This document shows, piece by piece, positions 1 to 11,850 of a stretch of 64,000 nucleotides of DNA (the first letter of the stretch is position 1; every line of letters starts with the position of its first letter). Origin of the DNA: Malurus cyaneus samueli. Lineage: Eukaryota; Chordata; Aves; Passeriformes; Maluridae. The translations under genes were made by a program, and so were the position numbers. Below the pieces are notes generated by a model. That model was not told the DNA's origin, ran no database searches, and saw only the letters and a program-made list of their open reading frames with translations. The stretch is taken from assembly GCA_009741485.1 (NCBI GenBank), contig CM019229.1, forward strand, positions 3,134,855 through 3,198,854, written 5' to 3'.

Positions 1-639
1 GACACCTCGTCAGAAATAGGGAGAGGGAGGCGAGCTGTCACGGGTCAGACAGGAGAAGTGCTACAATTGTGCCCACTGTGCCCATATATGTAACCATCAG
101 GCTCCACAAATATCTCAGATTTCCTTGGAGTTCTGACAGCCTTAAATCTGCTGTCAGAAAATCGCTGACTGCTCACAGAGGAGGGGAGGGAAATCAGGCA
201 AAGGTCTCAATTGCTCAGGTGCAATGAAAATCATCTCCCAGATCTTTCTGATCCATCAGACAAATCCCTGGAGTGGATTCTGCAGCTGAAACAAGGAGCA
301 CAGGGTTTGCTGCAGCACCAAAACTATGAAAATCCAAATTTGATTGGGCAGTTTTATTGCAATTATGGTTATTGAATAGTTTTCCATATCAGAGATTAAA
401 CTTTTCATGATTTTTTGGTTTGAGACTGGTTGCACAGGTTTAATAATCTTTAATTTCTCCTTTCAAGAATGAACCAGGAAGAGCCTGGCAGAGCCCAGAG
501 GGGCCCTGGACCAATTATTTCATCTCTCTGGACCTAAATGGAGTCGACAAGAAAGCTGGGGAGGGAATGCGATAAGTGGAGCCGGTGACAGACACAGGGA
601 AGGTCTTCAAAGTGCAAGAGAGGCAGATGCGAATGGATG
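1..639. other. WHRN intron 3, unique non-coding
   Basis: No exon, RNA gene or recognisable repeat is seen. I looked specifically on the minus strand for the rest of WHRN PDZ2 and did not find it. Confidence 0.5.
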
Positions 640-850
640 CGATAATTGGGGAGGAATGCTTCCTGTGTGTAGGGTTTGGGGCAAGGTCCCTGGGGCAACA
701 GGGATGTGCGCACAGAGAATGCTGTGGCTGCCCCTGGATCCTGGCCAAGTGCCCAAGGCCAGGCTGGACCATCTGGGTGGGAGCAAGCCTGGGGTGGTGG
801 AAGGTGTCCCTGCCCATGAATTGGGGTGAATGAGATGAGTGATTCTGAGT
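640..850 (+). mobile_element. CR1 3' end, diverged
   Basis: It shows the CR1 core GAAGCTGTGGCTGCCCCTGG in altered form (GAGAATGCTGTGGCTGCCCC), followed by the CCCAAGGCCAGGCTGGAC block and a CATGAATTGGGGTGAATGAG tail. It is truncated at its 5' side. Confidence 0.8.
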
Positions 851-2234
851 CTTGCTGTGATTCTGTGTCAGAATCACAACCTCAACTTTTATTCCACGCT
901 CTCCACATCTCTCTGGTCCCCTGTGCTCTGTTACAGCACTCAGGACAGAGCCACCTCTCCCAAGTGCTGCCAGAACATTCCCATCCCAAAATTCTTGGGT
1001 AAGTTTGAGCCTCTCATGCAGGGGGAAAAAAAGACCTTGGAAAAATTACTGCTGGTGAAGGGAGAGAAGGAACACCAGACACGCCCAAATGCCCCAAATT
1101 CCAGCCTCTCTGATCATAGACTCCTAGATGTAGAGCTGGCAAGGAATTTTTTGCTAATTTAACATCAGAAATAATTAATATTTTTTTCCCCCAAAGTCAG
1201 TGAAAGTGGGGTGAAGTAATAAAGCAAAAAAAAACCAAAAAATAACTGCAGAGATGACAAATAAGAGCCGCCTACTAAAAACAAAAGCTGACCCTGAAAA
1301 ATATTTGCTGTAGTATCACACAGCTCAAAGAGACACAGAAATAAAAAAGTAATAATAAAGACTTATAAAAAAAAACGTCTACTAAGTAAACACAGGAAAA
1401 TGATTACCCTGGTTATTTCAGGAAACTACTTTTCAGTTATGCTCGCTAATGGTGGGTGGGTACCCAGGACGTAGCTGAATGCTTGGAACCTCCTGAAAAT
1501 GTGGATTAACCTCAATTTCCTGGAGAAAAATGTAAGCCGAAATGCAGGGGCTGACGTGGCACGCAAAAGGTGACAGACCATGACAGGAGAGACTTGAAAT
1601 AACAGCCCGATGACAGCCTTGGCTCCTGCCCTCTGGAGACAGAGGGAAAGGGGAGGTGCAGTCAGGAGAAACTTAATGGCTGCAGACAAGGCTTCTGAGA
1701 ACTGAAGTCTCTAAAAATAATCAGAATTGGCTCTGGAGAAATTCAATCAGACAGACAGAAAAATAGGCGAGAGATTTAGATGTGATTTAGTGTTCAATGG
1801 CACCAAACTGAGCTGGGAAAACAGGCCAGGGCATGGCCAAAGGGGTTTGGCACTGGCACCACGACCTGTTCAATGGCAACTGAGGTGCCAGGAAGAAGCT
1901 AAATGAACACTGGAGATACTATGAAGGAGAAGAGCCTCTCTCAGCACAATAATTATCAAAAGCCCCTAAAAAATTAAAAATGCAGCAGGAAAATGGATGA
2001 ATCGAGTTTGGAGCTGACAACAAATTAAGGCTGGCAGAAAAAAGAAGGACGGGAAAGAGGTCAAGGCAGAGCTGGTGGAGGATCAGGAAGATTTGGGAGC
2101 AAGACAGGGAATGAGGGGAGCCAGGTTGCTGTCTGAATGTGGGGGCCTTCTCTGACACTTGCATCCAGAGAGCAGGAACAACAAGGCACAGGCTGGGGAG
2201 GAGGTGCTCGCCTGGACTTTCCCTGTCTCTGTAC
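851..2234. other. WHRN intron 3, unique non-coding
   Basis: The stretch is A-rich with several short A runs. Nothing coding or repetitive is recognised. Confidence 0.5.
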
Positions 2235-2650
2235 CCTGTGATTTTCTATGTTTAACTCCAGAACTCCGCAGACAGTATCGCTAGCGATGACTCTGACTCC
2301 CGAGACATTTTTACACAAAACAATTCCTCTGCAGCCCAAACGTCAAGGACACCTCAGCCGTGCCAGGCCACCATATGAGATGGAAAACACAGAGAATTGG
2401 GGGAGCCAATGGAGTAATTTTTACTGGAGTAGCTGGCAATTGGAGGATTCACCAAACCGATGTGCAAATGGTACAAAAGTGAGAAAGGGTGAAGAAAGCG
2501 TGAGCACTTGTCCATGGTGGGTGACAGAACCCCTAGGCTGGGCTGGGACCTTGTTTCTGAATTGGGGCTCTGAAGGCCCTGCAAAACAGAACTGGGGGCT
2601 TGTGACTTCTCTAGTTTGGCCACATCGCTGCATTTATGGTTAAACCAAGA
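2235..2650 (+). repeat. Interspersed repeat family B, copy A (plus)
   Basis: It shares long blocks with the copies at 7,590-8,840, 18,335-18,965 and 46,890-47,330: ACACAAAACAATTCCTCTGC, GAGAATTGGGGGAGCCAA, and GATGTGCAAATGG(T)ACAAAAGTG. It is more diverged than those copies. The family is LTR-like in length and dispersal, but I cannot name it. Confidence 0.75.
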
Positions 2651-3065
2651 CAATCAGTGGAAGGTAGCTTTCAGGCGTTGTGGCAACTTGCTTATGGGGA
2701 GGGGTTTGGTGGCCGTCAGGAGGAATTGTCCTTGTCTCCCGATGTGTCAAGGTGATTCAACCATTGGAGAAAGTGACCAGGAGATATACTGTTACATCTG
2801 GTGGTGCTATCCAACTCCCGTCAGGTGACTTTTCTCATCTCTGAGCTCATCCCACACTCTGAGGGAGCATGAGGTTTTCACCTTCACATTTCTTTTCGGG
2901 TCTTTGTGTTGCCCCAAAAACTCAAAGGCAACTTTTAAGGTGTTTGGATCTTTCCAAAAACCATTGGATCTTTCAAAAAACCTTTCCAAGGGTTTTGCAT
3001 CTTTGGGATGGGGGCTTAGAGGGCGACCCCCAGGAAGTTTGGATGATGGTACTTTACAGTTTGTG

Positions 3066-3290
3066 TTCAGGAGGGAAGGGGGCTCGGGGAAGGTCTGGAG
3101 CCCAGCGAAGAGCTGAGGGAAAGGGAGCGGATCCTGGAGAAAGGGGCGATCAGGAGGGAACCTTGTAGCTCTCACAACTCCCTGACAGGAGGGGACTAGC
3201 AAGGGGTCGGGCTGTGCTCAGGGAACAGGGAAGGAGGGAGAGGGACGACGGCCTCAGGGATGGCCAGGGCAGCTTTTAGGCTGCATTAAG
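3066..3290 (+). mobile_element. CR1 internal fragment
   Basis: It matches the CR1 segment at 20,570-20,870: GGTCTGGAGCCC, an AGGGAGCGGATCCTGGAG stretch, CTCCCTGACAGGAGGGGA and CGGCCTCAGG. Neither the 3' end nor the 5' end is present. The preceding 2,651-3,065 holds no recognised element apart from a short repeated TTGGATCTTTC motif. Confidence 0.75.
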
Positions 3291-6200
3291 ACAATAATAA
3301 GATAAATATTGTCCTCTCAGGCTTCTCAGGGCAGTGGGCGGTGTCCCATCCCAGTGACCTTGGCCAGTGCTGGCAGGAATGGCTGAGACAAACGATTCGG
3401 GAGTTTTTCTCCAGCTCAAATGACTCTTTGTTCTATGACACGCACTGCTGATGTAAATTCATTCACCTTTTCCTATTTACGAGCCTCCCTCATCGTCATC
3501 CTCTCACTAATCTGGGATAAATATGGATCGTTAGGCGCCCTTTCTCACCCCAGCCCTCGTTCAGGGAGCTTCAATATTGCGCTGTTTCGCCTCAAAGCCA
3601 GCTCCCTGAAATCTGCTATTTCTGATTCAAATGGGTCAAGGAGAGACAAAGAAAACGTCTTAAGGAGGCAAAAAAAGTAACAAAAAACAAAGAAAATCCG
3701 ACAAAATCCAGCACCAGGAAAAATGAACAGGGAAAAAAAGAAGAGCCAGCAGAGGGAACAGCATCAGGAGCTCAGCTGGGAAATGGCACGAAGGAGGCAG
3801 GAAGGACAGGGCTGAGAGCTAACAGGGCTGACTCACCTCCCTCTCTGCAGCTTCTTTAGTTGCAAAGTCACCCCTCCCAGCCCCGCTCTGCTCACCACCA
3901 TCACCTCACATGCGAGGCTGAATGTTTTAAAAACATACCCAAAAGAGGCTCATTGTAGAGAGTTTCATCATGAATAAACATCAAGAAGGCCAAGGCAAGC
4001 CTATGAATATTTAGCTATTGACTGCCTGCAGAAATGCTGTTTTCTGCTGGAATTCTGCCCTGAGGGATGCAGACAGCGGAGTCACCTGAGCCACAGAGCG
4101 GCTGGAGCTCCTCTGGGATCCACAGCCAGGACCACAGGTCCCTGCTGCGGAAGCTCGAAAAAAAAACATCTAGCTTCTCTGGAACGAGAAACTTTCCTTG
4201 GTTTGCCTGTTTCAATATCCCTGTTTCCCTTTGCTCAAAATTTGAGGAAGTGTAAAATATTCCAATTATTTGTTTTAATTTATTATGCAAAAGACAGTCC
4301 AAAAACTGATCACGGTGCATGTAGATAAAAGGAGGTAAAAATGAAACTGTCTGCAAAATCACAGATTGGTTTGGGTGAAAGGACCTGTTAATATGCACAT
4401 TGTGTCCAGTCACTGAAGGCAATTCGCACTGTCCAGGACCTAGCTCCACGCCCCAATTCCAGCTGGCCTTGCACTGCCGAGGGATCCAGGGCCTTCCCCA
4501 CTCTCACTGACAGGGAAGGGTTTTTTATTTCTGCCTTTACTGCTACACTAAACATCAGACTAAATTGGAACAAACAATTCTGGTAACAAATTCCATGAAA
4601 CGCTATGCAAAGCCCCATGAAGGATTCACTCCTGGGAAGTCCACCAGGAACCTTCCCATCCACCCGCAGAGGTTGTGTTGAGTCCAGCATGAACAAACCA
4701 CAATTTTTCCATTTAAGGAGCAACAAACCACCTGGAAAATCACATTTATCCACCAGTTCTGCTTCCTTGTGGCATCACATCCCTTCCACGCCACCTGGAC
4801 AGCAATCTGCACCAACCACATCTAACAGCAGACATAAAAAGCTTTTTTCCTCCAACCTGCAGGCAGCACTAAATTTACAACCTGTAGTATACACAATCAG
4901 GGTGGGAAGTGCCTGTGAGGATCTGAAATCACCCAAAGCTGACACTGAACACAGCAGAGCCTGCGGACACACAACATCAGTCGACTGGAGAGACAGGGCA
5001 GAGAGAGGGGAGATCTCCAGAACTGACAGGTGGAGGCTCAGTGTGCAAACAGCCATGGTGGTGGACCTGGGGGAACAGGGCAGGGACAGGAGGTGGCAGC
5101 TGGTGTGGCTATTTCCTGGATGCATTCAGCGCTGGAATGGGATGGGATTTGGGAAGATTAACCAGGTGACTCAGTTGGGACTGTTTGGCATGTCTGCTGA
5201 GCTCGGGCAGGGGATGGAAAGGAGGATAAGCAGTGATTTCTCTTGCAGCAAAAACAAAAAATAAAAAACAAAAAAAAAAACCTGGAGCTGCTGCATCAAA
5301 CAGAAAAAAAAAAAAACAAGGAAAAAACAATGCAGCTTCTCTTTTTTTTTTTTAGCCTGGATTTAAACTTCACCTTCTGGTGCGAGGAGATGGACCTGGC
5401 TCTGGCACAGGGGACAAACACTGACATCAACAAGGTCACCGGTGTGCATCCAGGGCAGCCACACAGACCCTCCTCTCAGCTCTGCCACACAAACAACTGT
5501 CTGCTTTGGGCATTCCTGCTTGAAATCCCTGTGTCCAGAGACTTTCAACTGAGGAAGCACTGAAATCCTGGAGCACAGCTGGGGACCCAGCCAGGGGAGG
5601 CAGAGTGCCAGCCCCCACTCTGGGAGAGATCAGGTCTGCAGGGCCAGCAGCGTTTCTGCTGCCTGAATCACTCTGGCACCTCTGGATGCCTCCTACAGCT
5701 CCTGTCCTATGCCAGATGACCCCTCATAGCCACGGTCCATTTCCCTGTTTAGGATTGGAGACAGAGTAAAACGTGGATTGATCCAAACCTCCAAATTCAG
5801 GGTTTTTATTCAGTGACAAGAAGAGAAACAGGAGCTGCAGTGCTCAGGAGAGCTCTGATCACCTGCATAACCCCAAAATGTTCCTTGGCTACAAAGAGAG
5901 CCCTGGTGACCTCAGTGCCACCACAGTCTGAGGGACAGGATGTGTCTGTCCCAGCGCTCTCCAGACTGCCCCAGTTTTGACACATTTAAGTGACTTTTTG
6001 GGCACTGGAGCAAAGCTGGGGCTTAGCCCTAAACAGCCCAGGGCTAATGGATGGAAAATCACAGATTATTGAGGCTGGAAAAGACTTTAGGATACTGAGT
6101 CCAGGAAGAGTCTCACTGCACAGAGAGGGGATGGAGCAGATCCCCCCTCATCCTCTGCACCAGCCCAGGGCATTGGGAGAACATTTCAGAATTTAACATC

Positions 6201-6610
6201 CATCAGGTCTCAACTGACACAAGAAAGGGAAAGAATTGACCCTCAGAGCCCAGAGATTGCACTGGAGGAAGCAGTGATTGGATGGCATTGCAGGGAATTG
6301 GGTATTTAGAGGGAAAAAATCACCAGAAAAAAAAGTGTGCCTGAAGTAAAAATAAAATGATCCAGCCCGAGGAGCCTGAGGGGCCTTTTTCATGAGTGGC
6401 ACGAATGATCCAATGGCTCCCTCTCTAAACTGTTATTTCCCTGGAAACCTCAGTTTACCAATGTCTTCCAGGACAGCTGTGATCCCAAAGGAGCTGTTCG
6501 AGCAGGAAGGCTGGAGGAGCCAGAGCAATGTTGGGTGGGTGAGGTGTTGGGATGCTTTTAGCAGAGCTCTGCAGGCAACCCTGACTGAGCAGCCTCAGGA
6601 GGGTCCAGGC
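3291..6610. other. WHRN intron 3, unique non-coding
   Basis: An A-rich/T-rich low-complexity patch lies at 5,262-5,350. A 219-codon open frame on the plus strand at 4,605-5,264 has no domain or composition that I recognise and is treated as chance. Confidence 0.5.
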
Positions 6611-6770
6611 AAAATGGAGCAGGATGGAATCAAGGATCCAGCCCAACCCCAGAGCATCCCTCAGGAACCTTTTTGGGTGTAAAATGAGCAGGATGGAATC
6701 AAGGATCCAGCCAAGACCCAGAGCATCCCCCAGGAACTCTTTTTGGGTGTGAATTGAGTGGGATGCAGCT
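6611..6770 (+). repeat. Tandem repeat, 70-bp unit, about 2.3 copies
   Basis: AAAATG(G)AGCAGGATGGAATC recurs at 6,611 and 6,681, and a diverged third start lies at 6,751. The intervening GAGCATCC(C/T)(C)CAGGAAC and TTTTGGGTGT blocks recur with the same 70-base spacing. Confidence 0.8.
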
Positions 6771-6974
6771 GAGGTCACTGAGCCAGCCCTGCTCTATCCC
6801 GAGGGGATGCTGTTGGTCCTGCTGGTTAAGACACAATCCCTGGGACTGCCAAATACATCCCTGCTGAGAGCTGGCCTCCCAAATGGTGCCCTGGGAGCAC
6901 CCTGGGCACGGCACTGGCTCCAAACTGAATGGCTTGGGATGCCAAGCACAGGGAGAGGGCAGTGGGATCTTTAA

Positions 6975-7330
6975 TGGGAAACTCTTCCCTGCCAGCTCAG
7001 GGAGGTGAGAGGGGCTTTCTGATGAGGGAACTGCAGGAGCTGGGCCTGGTTGGTCTGGAGAAGAGAGGATTGGGAGGGGATTTCATTAATCCACACAAAT
7101 ATCTCCAGGGGTGCCAGAGGACAGCGCCAGAGGCTCTTCAGTGACAGGATGAGGAGCAATGGCCATAATTAAAACACAGGAAGTTCTGCCTCAATATGGG
7201 GAAGAAATTCTTTCCATGGAAGAGCTCTGGAACAGCTCCCAGGGAGGGTCTGGAGTCTCTTTCTCTGGAAACATCCCAAAGCCACCTGGGCACATTCCCG
7301 TGTCACTCCCTGGGAGTGTCACAGCCCCTG
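6975..7330 (+). mobile_element. CR1 fragment abutting WHRN exon 3
   Basis: It carries the CR1 series GACAGGATGAGGAGCAATGG, AAAACACAGGAAGTTCTGCC, GGAACAGCTCCCAGGGAGG, and TTTCTCTGGAAACATCCCAAAGCC. It lies antisense to WHRN and ends within about 15 bases of the exon 3 donor. Confidence 0.85.
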
Positions 7331-7343
7331 GGATCGCTCTCAC

Positions 7344-7469
7344 CTTCAAGCCAGTGCTCTCTGCCTCGGAGCCTTTGTCCACACCCGTGATGTAGATGCC
7401 CAGGGAATACTCTGCCCCTCCTCGGATCATCAGGCCCAGGGATTTCCCTTCATTCAGGACCAGGTTCAC
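7344..7469 (-). CDS. WHRN: Whirlin, coding exon 3 (start of PDZ2)
   Basis: The exon is 126 bases, 42 codons in phase 0 at both ends, between CTGCAG (AG at 7,471-7,470) and GTGAGA (7,343-7,338). It reads VNLVLNEGKSLGLMIRGG, with the SLGL peptide-binding loop of PDZ2, then AEYSLGIYITGVDKGSEAE and STGLK. The match to human whirlin (VNLVLGDG, GLGIYITGV, GSGLK) is close. The next exon should begin VGDQILEVNG; no such sequence was found on the minus strand from here to position 1, so the gene leaves the window here. A CR1 ends about 15 bases past the donor and another repeat begins about 120 bases before the acceptor. Confidence 0.96.
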
Positions 7470-7589
7470 CTGCAGAGGAACAGAAGAGACATTTCTGTGG
7501 TATCCAGAGAGAGGTGGGGCACAGGAGCTGCACTCTGCTGTCCCTGGGCTGGAGAGGGCAGCTCCTGTGGGATTTGATGCCTGAACTGG

Positions 7590-8840
7590 GCTAACCTAAA
7601 CCAGTCTGGCGCAGAACTGAGAGAATCCAAAGCAGTTCTGTTATTGCAGGGCCTTCAGGGCCATTCAGGGCAGTCCCAGCCAGCCGGGCTGCACCCACAA
7701 TGGACAATGGCTCACGGCTTTTTCACCTTTCTACTTTGTTTCCATTTGCACATCGGGATTTGCTGAATCCTCCAATTGCAGCTGCAGCCAATGCAGTCAA
7801 AAACTCCAACTTGGCTCCCCAATTCTCTGTTGTTTCCATCTCTTGGGGCCTGGGCAGGGAGGTGTCCTTGAGTTTGGGGCTGCAGAGGAATTGTTTTGTG
7901 TAAAAATGGGAGAGCAGGAGCTCAGCACTGTCTGTGGAGTCTGGAGTTAAACACTGAAGAATTCCAGGGGTACAGAGACAGGAAAATAGAGAAACTGAAA
8001 TCCTGAGGGATCAGATTGAGGAGGCAGTGGGGAACACCAGGAGCAAATCTAGCTCTGGAGGACAGAGAGGGCTCAGCTCCATGAGGGGCAGCAGATGTGG
8101 GTGGATTTTCAGCCATAAATCAGCTGATCCACAGCAGTTTTCCACCCTCTCTCCTTTACAGGGGCATCCCTGGGATGTGATCCGTGTTGAGAACAGCACC
8201 CAAAACCCCACGGGCACCAATGGGGTGGTTCCAGCCAGCACTGCGCTGACCAATTCCCCCTCTGGCATCCCTGTGCAAACAGAGCTCCATCCAGGCTGGC
8301 AATGAGCCCAGCTCCAGCCCTCTGCCCTCCCCTGGCACTGCTGACCATTCATGGCCACTCCTGAACTGTCCAGGCATGGGACTCTCCTGCCCTCCAAGCC
8401 ACCAGGGGTACAGAGACAGGAAAATAGAGAAACTGAAATCCTGAGGGATCAGATTGAGGAGGCAGTGGGGAACACCAGGAGCAAAATCTAGCTCTGGAGG
8501 ACAGAGAGGGCTCAGCTCCATGAGGGGCAGCAGATGTGGGTGGATTTTCAGCCATAAATCAGCTGATCCACAGCAGTTTTCCACTCTCTCCTTTTACAGG
8601 GGCATCCCTGGGATGTGATCCGTGTTGAGAACAGCACCCAAAACCCCACGGGCACCAATGGGGTGGTTCCAGCCAGCACTGGCTGCCAATTCCCCCTCTG
8701 GCATCCCTGTGCAAACAGAGCTCCATCCAGGCTGGCAATGAGCCCAGCTCCAGCCCTCTGCCCTCCCCTGGCACTGCTGACCATTCATGGCCACTCCTGG
8801 CACTGTCCAGGCTCTGGGACTCCTCCTCCTCCCAGCCAGG
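7590..8840 (-). repeat. Interspersed repeat family B, copy B (minus), with internal tandem duplication
   Basis: In reverse sense it matches copies at 18,335 and 46,890 (GGGCTGCACCCACAATGGAC, TTTGCTGAATCCTCCAATTGC, CTTGGGGCCTGG). Its left part reads like copy E. Its right part holds two 438-base units, described separately. Its near end is about 120 bases from the WHRN exon 3 acceptor. Confidence 0.85.
7964..8838. repeat. Direct tandem duplication, 438-bp unit x2
   Basis: Unit 1 is 7,964-8,401 and unit 2 is 8,402 to about 8,838, both starting CCAGGGGTACAGAGACAGG. Differences are mostly one- to three-base indels (AGCAAATC against AGCAAAATC; GCGCTGACCAATT against GGCTGCCAATT). They may be true units of the element, since copy D shows a collapsed form of the same arrangement, or two haplotypes joined in assembly. 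Confidence 0.9.
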
Positions 8841-11544
8841 GGCCTGATTATCCCCAATTAACAATGCCAATTAACAATTAACTTCCCACACATCCAGCAC
8901 ATGCTGCAGATGACATTTCATATTTCCCACAACCAGGCAGCTCCTGGGGAGATTTTCTGCCCACCAAATGCTGGTTTGCAAACCCAGTTCCCATCTTCCT
9001 CTCCTCCTCAAGCCTGGCAATCTTTGGATGTTCATGTGAGAATTTTGAGCCTGTGCTCAGCTCCCTCAAGGACTCTCAATTTAAAATTTCCTTTGTTCCC
9101 TCGCTGCACGACACTTCGGAAATTAATAACTCTGGGTTTGTTTTTTTTTGCTTTGGTCCCAAGTTTTAAGTCACTTCTGGAGAAAAGCAGCCAGCAGGAA
9201 AAAAAACAAATGAGGAAAGCCAAAATGTGTTTCACACTGATAGAAACAAGCAAAAACTGGCTGTTTTTGAAAGGGTTTTATATTTAAACCCCTTTGCTGC
9301 AGTCAGACCGAAATCTTGCGCATTTACCTGGATGGAAAAAGAATTCCCAGCTTCAAGTCAGTAATGAATCCATCTTTCTAGAGGACACAGCATCACAGAG
9401 GGAATTTAGGCCAGTCTTTGAGTGGCTGGTATTGAAAACCCATTTTCTGTCTCAGTGAAAGACCAGAATCAGCAGCAGGACACAAATCTACCTAATCTAC
9501 TGCACATTTTGGATTTACTGAAATGGCTGCAAAGCCGGAGTGAGAACTGCAAGACATCAACTCCCTGTGCCAGTATCCTTCCCTGAAAAACCTGGTGTTC
9601 CCTGTGTTTCCTCTCCTGTTTTAAAGCATAGAAAGTGCTGGAAAAGACTTTAGCATTGAAGGATTATAAAGGAATTCTAGAAACCTTCATGCTTCAGGCT
9701 GGAGAGACGAGCTGGGCATTGAACCCACCCAAAGGAGCAGCTGCCTGTCAAATCCAAGGGCAGTTTGGTTTTCTCTTCACATGGAAACCTTGCTCTGGAC
9801 CACAGACACTTCGCTGAGTGTTTTTTAAAATTAGGAAAATATTCAGCTTTTCTGAAGTGCTGTTATCCCCCGATCTGTCTAATGGCGTTTGGGATTGACC
9901 TGCTGTAATGTTTTCACCCCATCTCTCAAAAATTCCCAAATGTTGGGAGAAATACAAGTGGGAGAAATACAGCAAGGTGCCTGGATTAACAGATCACGTC
10001 CGGGAATGAGAAAATTCCCTCTCTAAGTCTTTGAAAAACATTTTTGTGTGCTGGGGTGAGCAGCGGGAGGGGCAGTTCCACATGCAGACATTTCCATTTC
10101 CCTTTAACACCACTCTGGTAAGCTGAGAAGCTGCTCTCCCCACTGGGAGGGCATCAGATGGAGTAAGAGATACCCCCCTGTCCCTCTGCACCTGAGGTGC
10201 TGCCACCTGAGCTGCTACACTCACCCCTGGGCCACCCTGCACTTCCAGAGGCAGGAAAACACAGAAAACGTGGAGGAAAACACAGCTCCCGAAAAACACA
10301 GCGCTGCTGGCAGCCTCAGAGTTGGGCTGCCGAGGGCTTAATTGCATTTCTTAATCAGCTAATAGCTCCCTGAGCAAAGCCTGCAGCAGGAACTGCCGGG
10401 AACAGCGTGGGGAACAGCCAGGGGAGCGTCCAGCTCGTGGGCAGAGCAGAGATTTTGGGAATGGCTGGGAAAGGGAGTGAGGGTTGGTGGGGAGGGGGCT
10501 CAGAGGGTCAGGTGGGAAGGGGCAATGGAGGGATGGGGGAGAAGCTGATGGCTGGGGTGAGGAAAAGGCTGAGCCAGTCCAGGAGCAGGAGGGGATCAGG
10601 GGACAGCTGACAGTCTCCTTCCATCTCCGTGGTGGCCCTGCCACGCTGGGTGTGCCAGCATTGTCACCCTCCTGCCACCCTGGTGGTGCCTTTTAACCTA
10701 GGATGAAACTGAGATGATTTTAGGACAGGAGTTGATATAAAAGTGGGTTTTTATTGGCTCCAGGGGCACCATGGAAAATCCACAAAAACCCCTCCAAGGG
10801 GTGCAGTTTAAGGTTAGGAAATTAGCATAATTGATAAAAAGCAGCAATTAGGAGGAGCAGTGGTGATGCAATTCCCCCCAGTCAGGCCCCTCTCTGGAGC
10901 CCACCCTCGGTCCCAGCTGTCCTTGGTGATGGAAATGGCTCTCACAGAGCTCTGGGCTCCCAGGAGGAACCAGGACAGGATGGGACCGTGTGCCCCCGGG
11001 GCTCGAGCTCTGGGGGGGTTTGGTCTCCCAGCTGGGGAAGAGGGCAGGGAAAAGCACTGGGAAGTTATAAATACAGAAAAGGAAAAAGGCAAAAATCACA
11101 GCAGCATCACTGGGACCCCCACCCACCCGGCTCTGGGGTGGCACTGGAAGGGCTGGGCTGTCCAGGGTGTCCCCAGTGGTTTCCAGTGCTGTGACTCGAT
11201 CCTACACAGTGGAGAAGCTGTTCCAGGTCCCCTCTGGGAACAGACCCTCGACACAGATTCCCTGGGCTGAGCCCTTCTGCCTGGGCTCTTCCACTCAGCT
11301 TTGCACACGTGTGATCCACACTCCAGTGCTGAGGCTCAGCCAAAAAGGGCATTTTGGTTCCATTACCCCTTCAAGGTTCCTGCCCCTCCCTGGCTGAAGC
11401 TCACTCAGGGTGAGAGGCTGTAACACACCCCAGGCAGAGCTGGGATCACTCTGAGCTCTGAATCCAGGCTGTGCTGAGCATCCTGAACCAGGCAGCACAC
11501 AGGGACAGCTGCTCTGGGGGAACTGAGGACATCACCGAGGAAGG
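8841..11544. other. WHRN intron 2, unique non-coding
   Basis: Nothing coding is recognised. A short AATTAACAATG-type reiteration lies at 8,855-8,882. Confidence 0.5.
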
Positions 11545-11850
11545 GAACTTAAAACTCATCCAGTGTCACCCCTGCCATGGGCAGAGACACCTCCCACTGT
11601 CCCAGGCTGCTCCAGCCCCAATGTCCAGCCTGGCCTTGGGCACTGCCAGGGATCCAGGGGCAGCCACAGCTTCTCTGGGCACCCTGTGCCAGGGCCTGCC
11701 CACCCTCCCAGGGAACAATTCCTTCCCAATATCCCATCTAATTCTACCAACTTTCAGCTTAAAGCCATTCCTTGTGTCCTGTCCCTCCATCCCTTGTCCC
11801 CAGTCCCTCTCCAGCTCTCCTGGCTCCCATTTAGCTCCCGGAGGCCCAGT
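11545..11850 (-). mobile_element. CR1 3' end (minus)
   Basis: Reverse CR1: CCCCTGCCATGGGCAGAG, CTGTCCCAGGCTGCTCCAG, CCAGCCTGGCCTTGGGCACT, then CCTTGTCCCCAGTCCCTCTCC. It is in the same sense as WHRN transcription and well preserved. Confidence 0.92.

Noticed and set aside
4605..5264. 219-codon plus-strand open frame in WHRN intron 3.
   Set aside because: No start context, domain or splice pattern of note; it is antisense to WHRN and ends in A-rich low complexity.
8011..8870. Several minus-strand frames of 87-142 codons with repeated sequence (for example WSWAHCQPGWSS).
   Set aside because: They are the 438-base tandem units of a repeat; the same peptide appears in different frames because of indels, which is not a coding signature.
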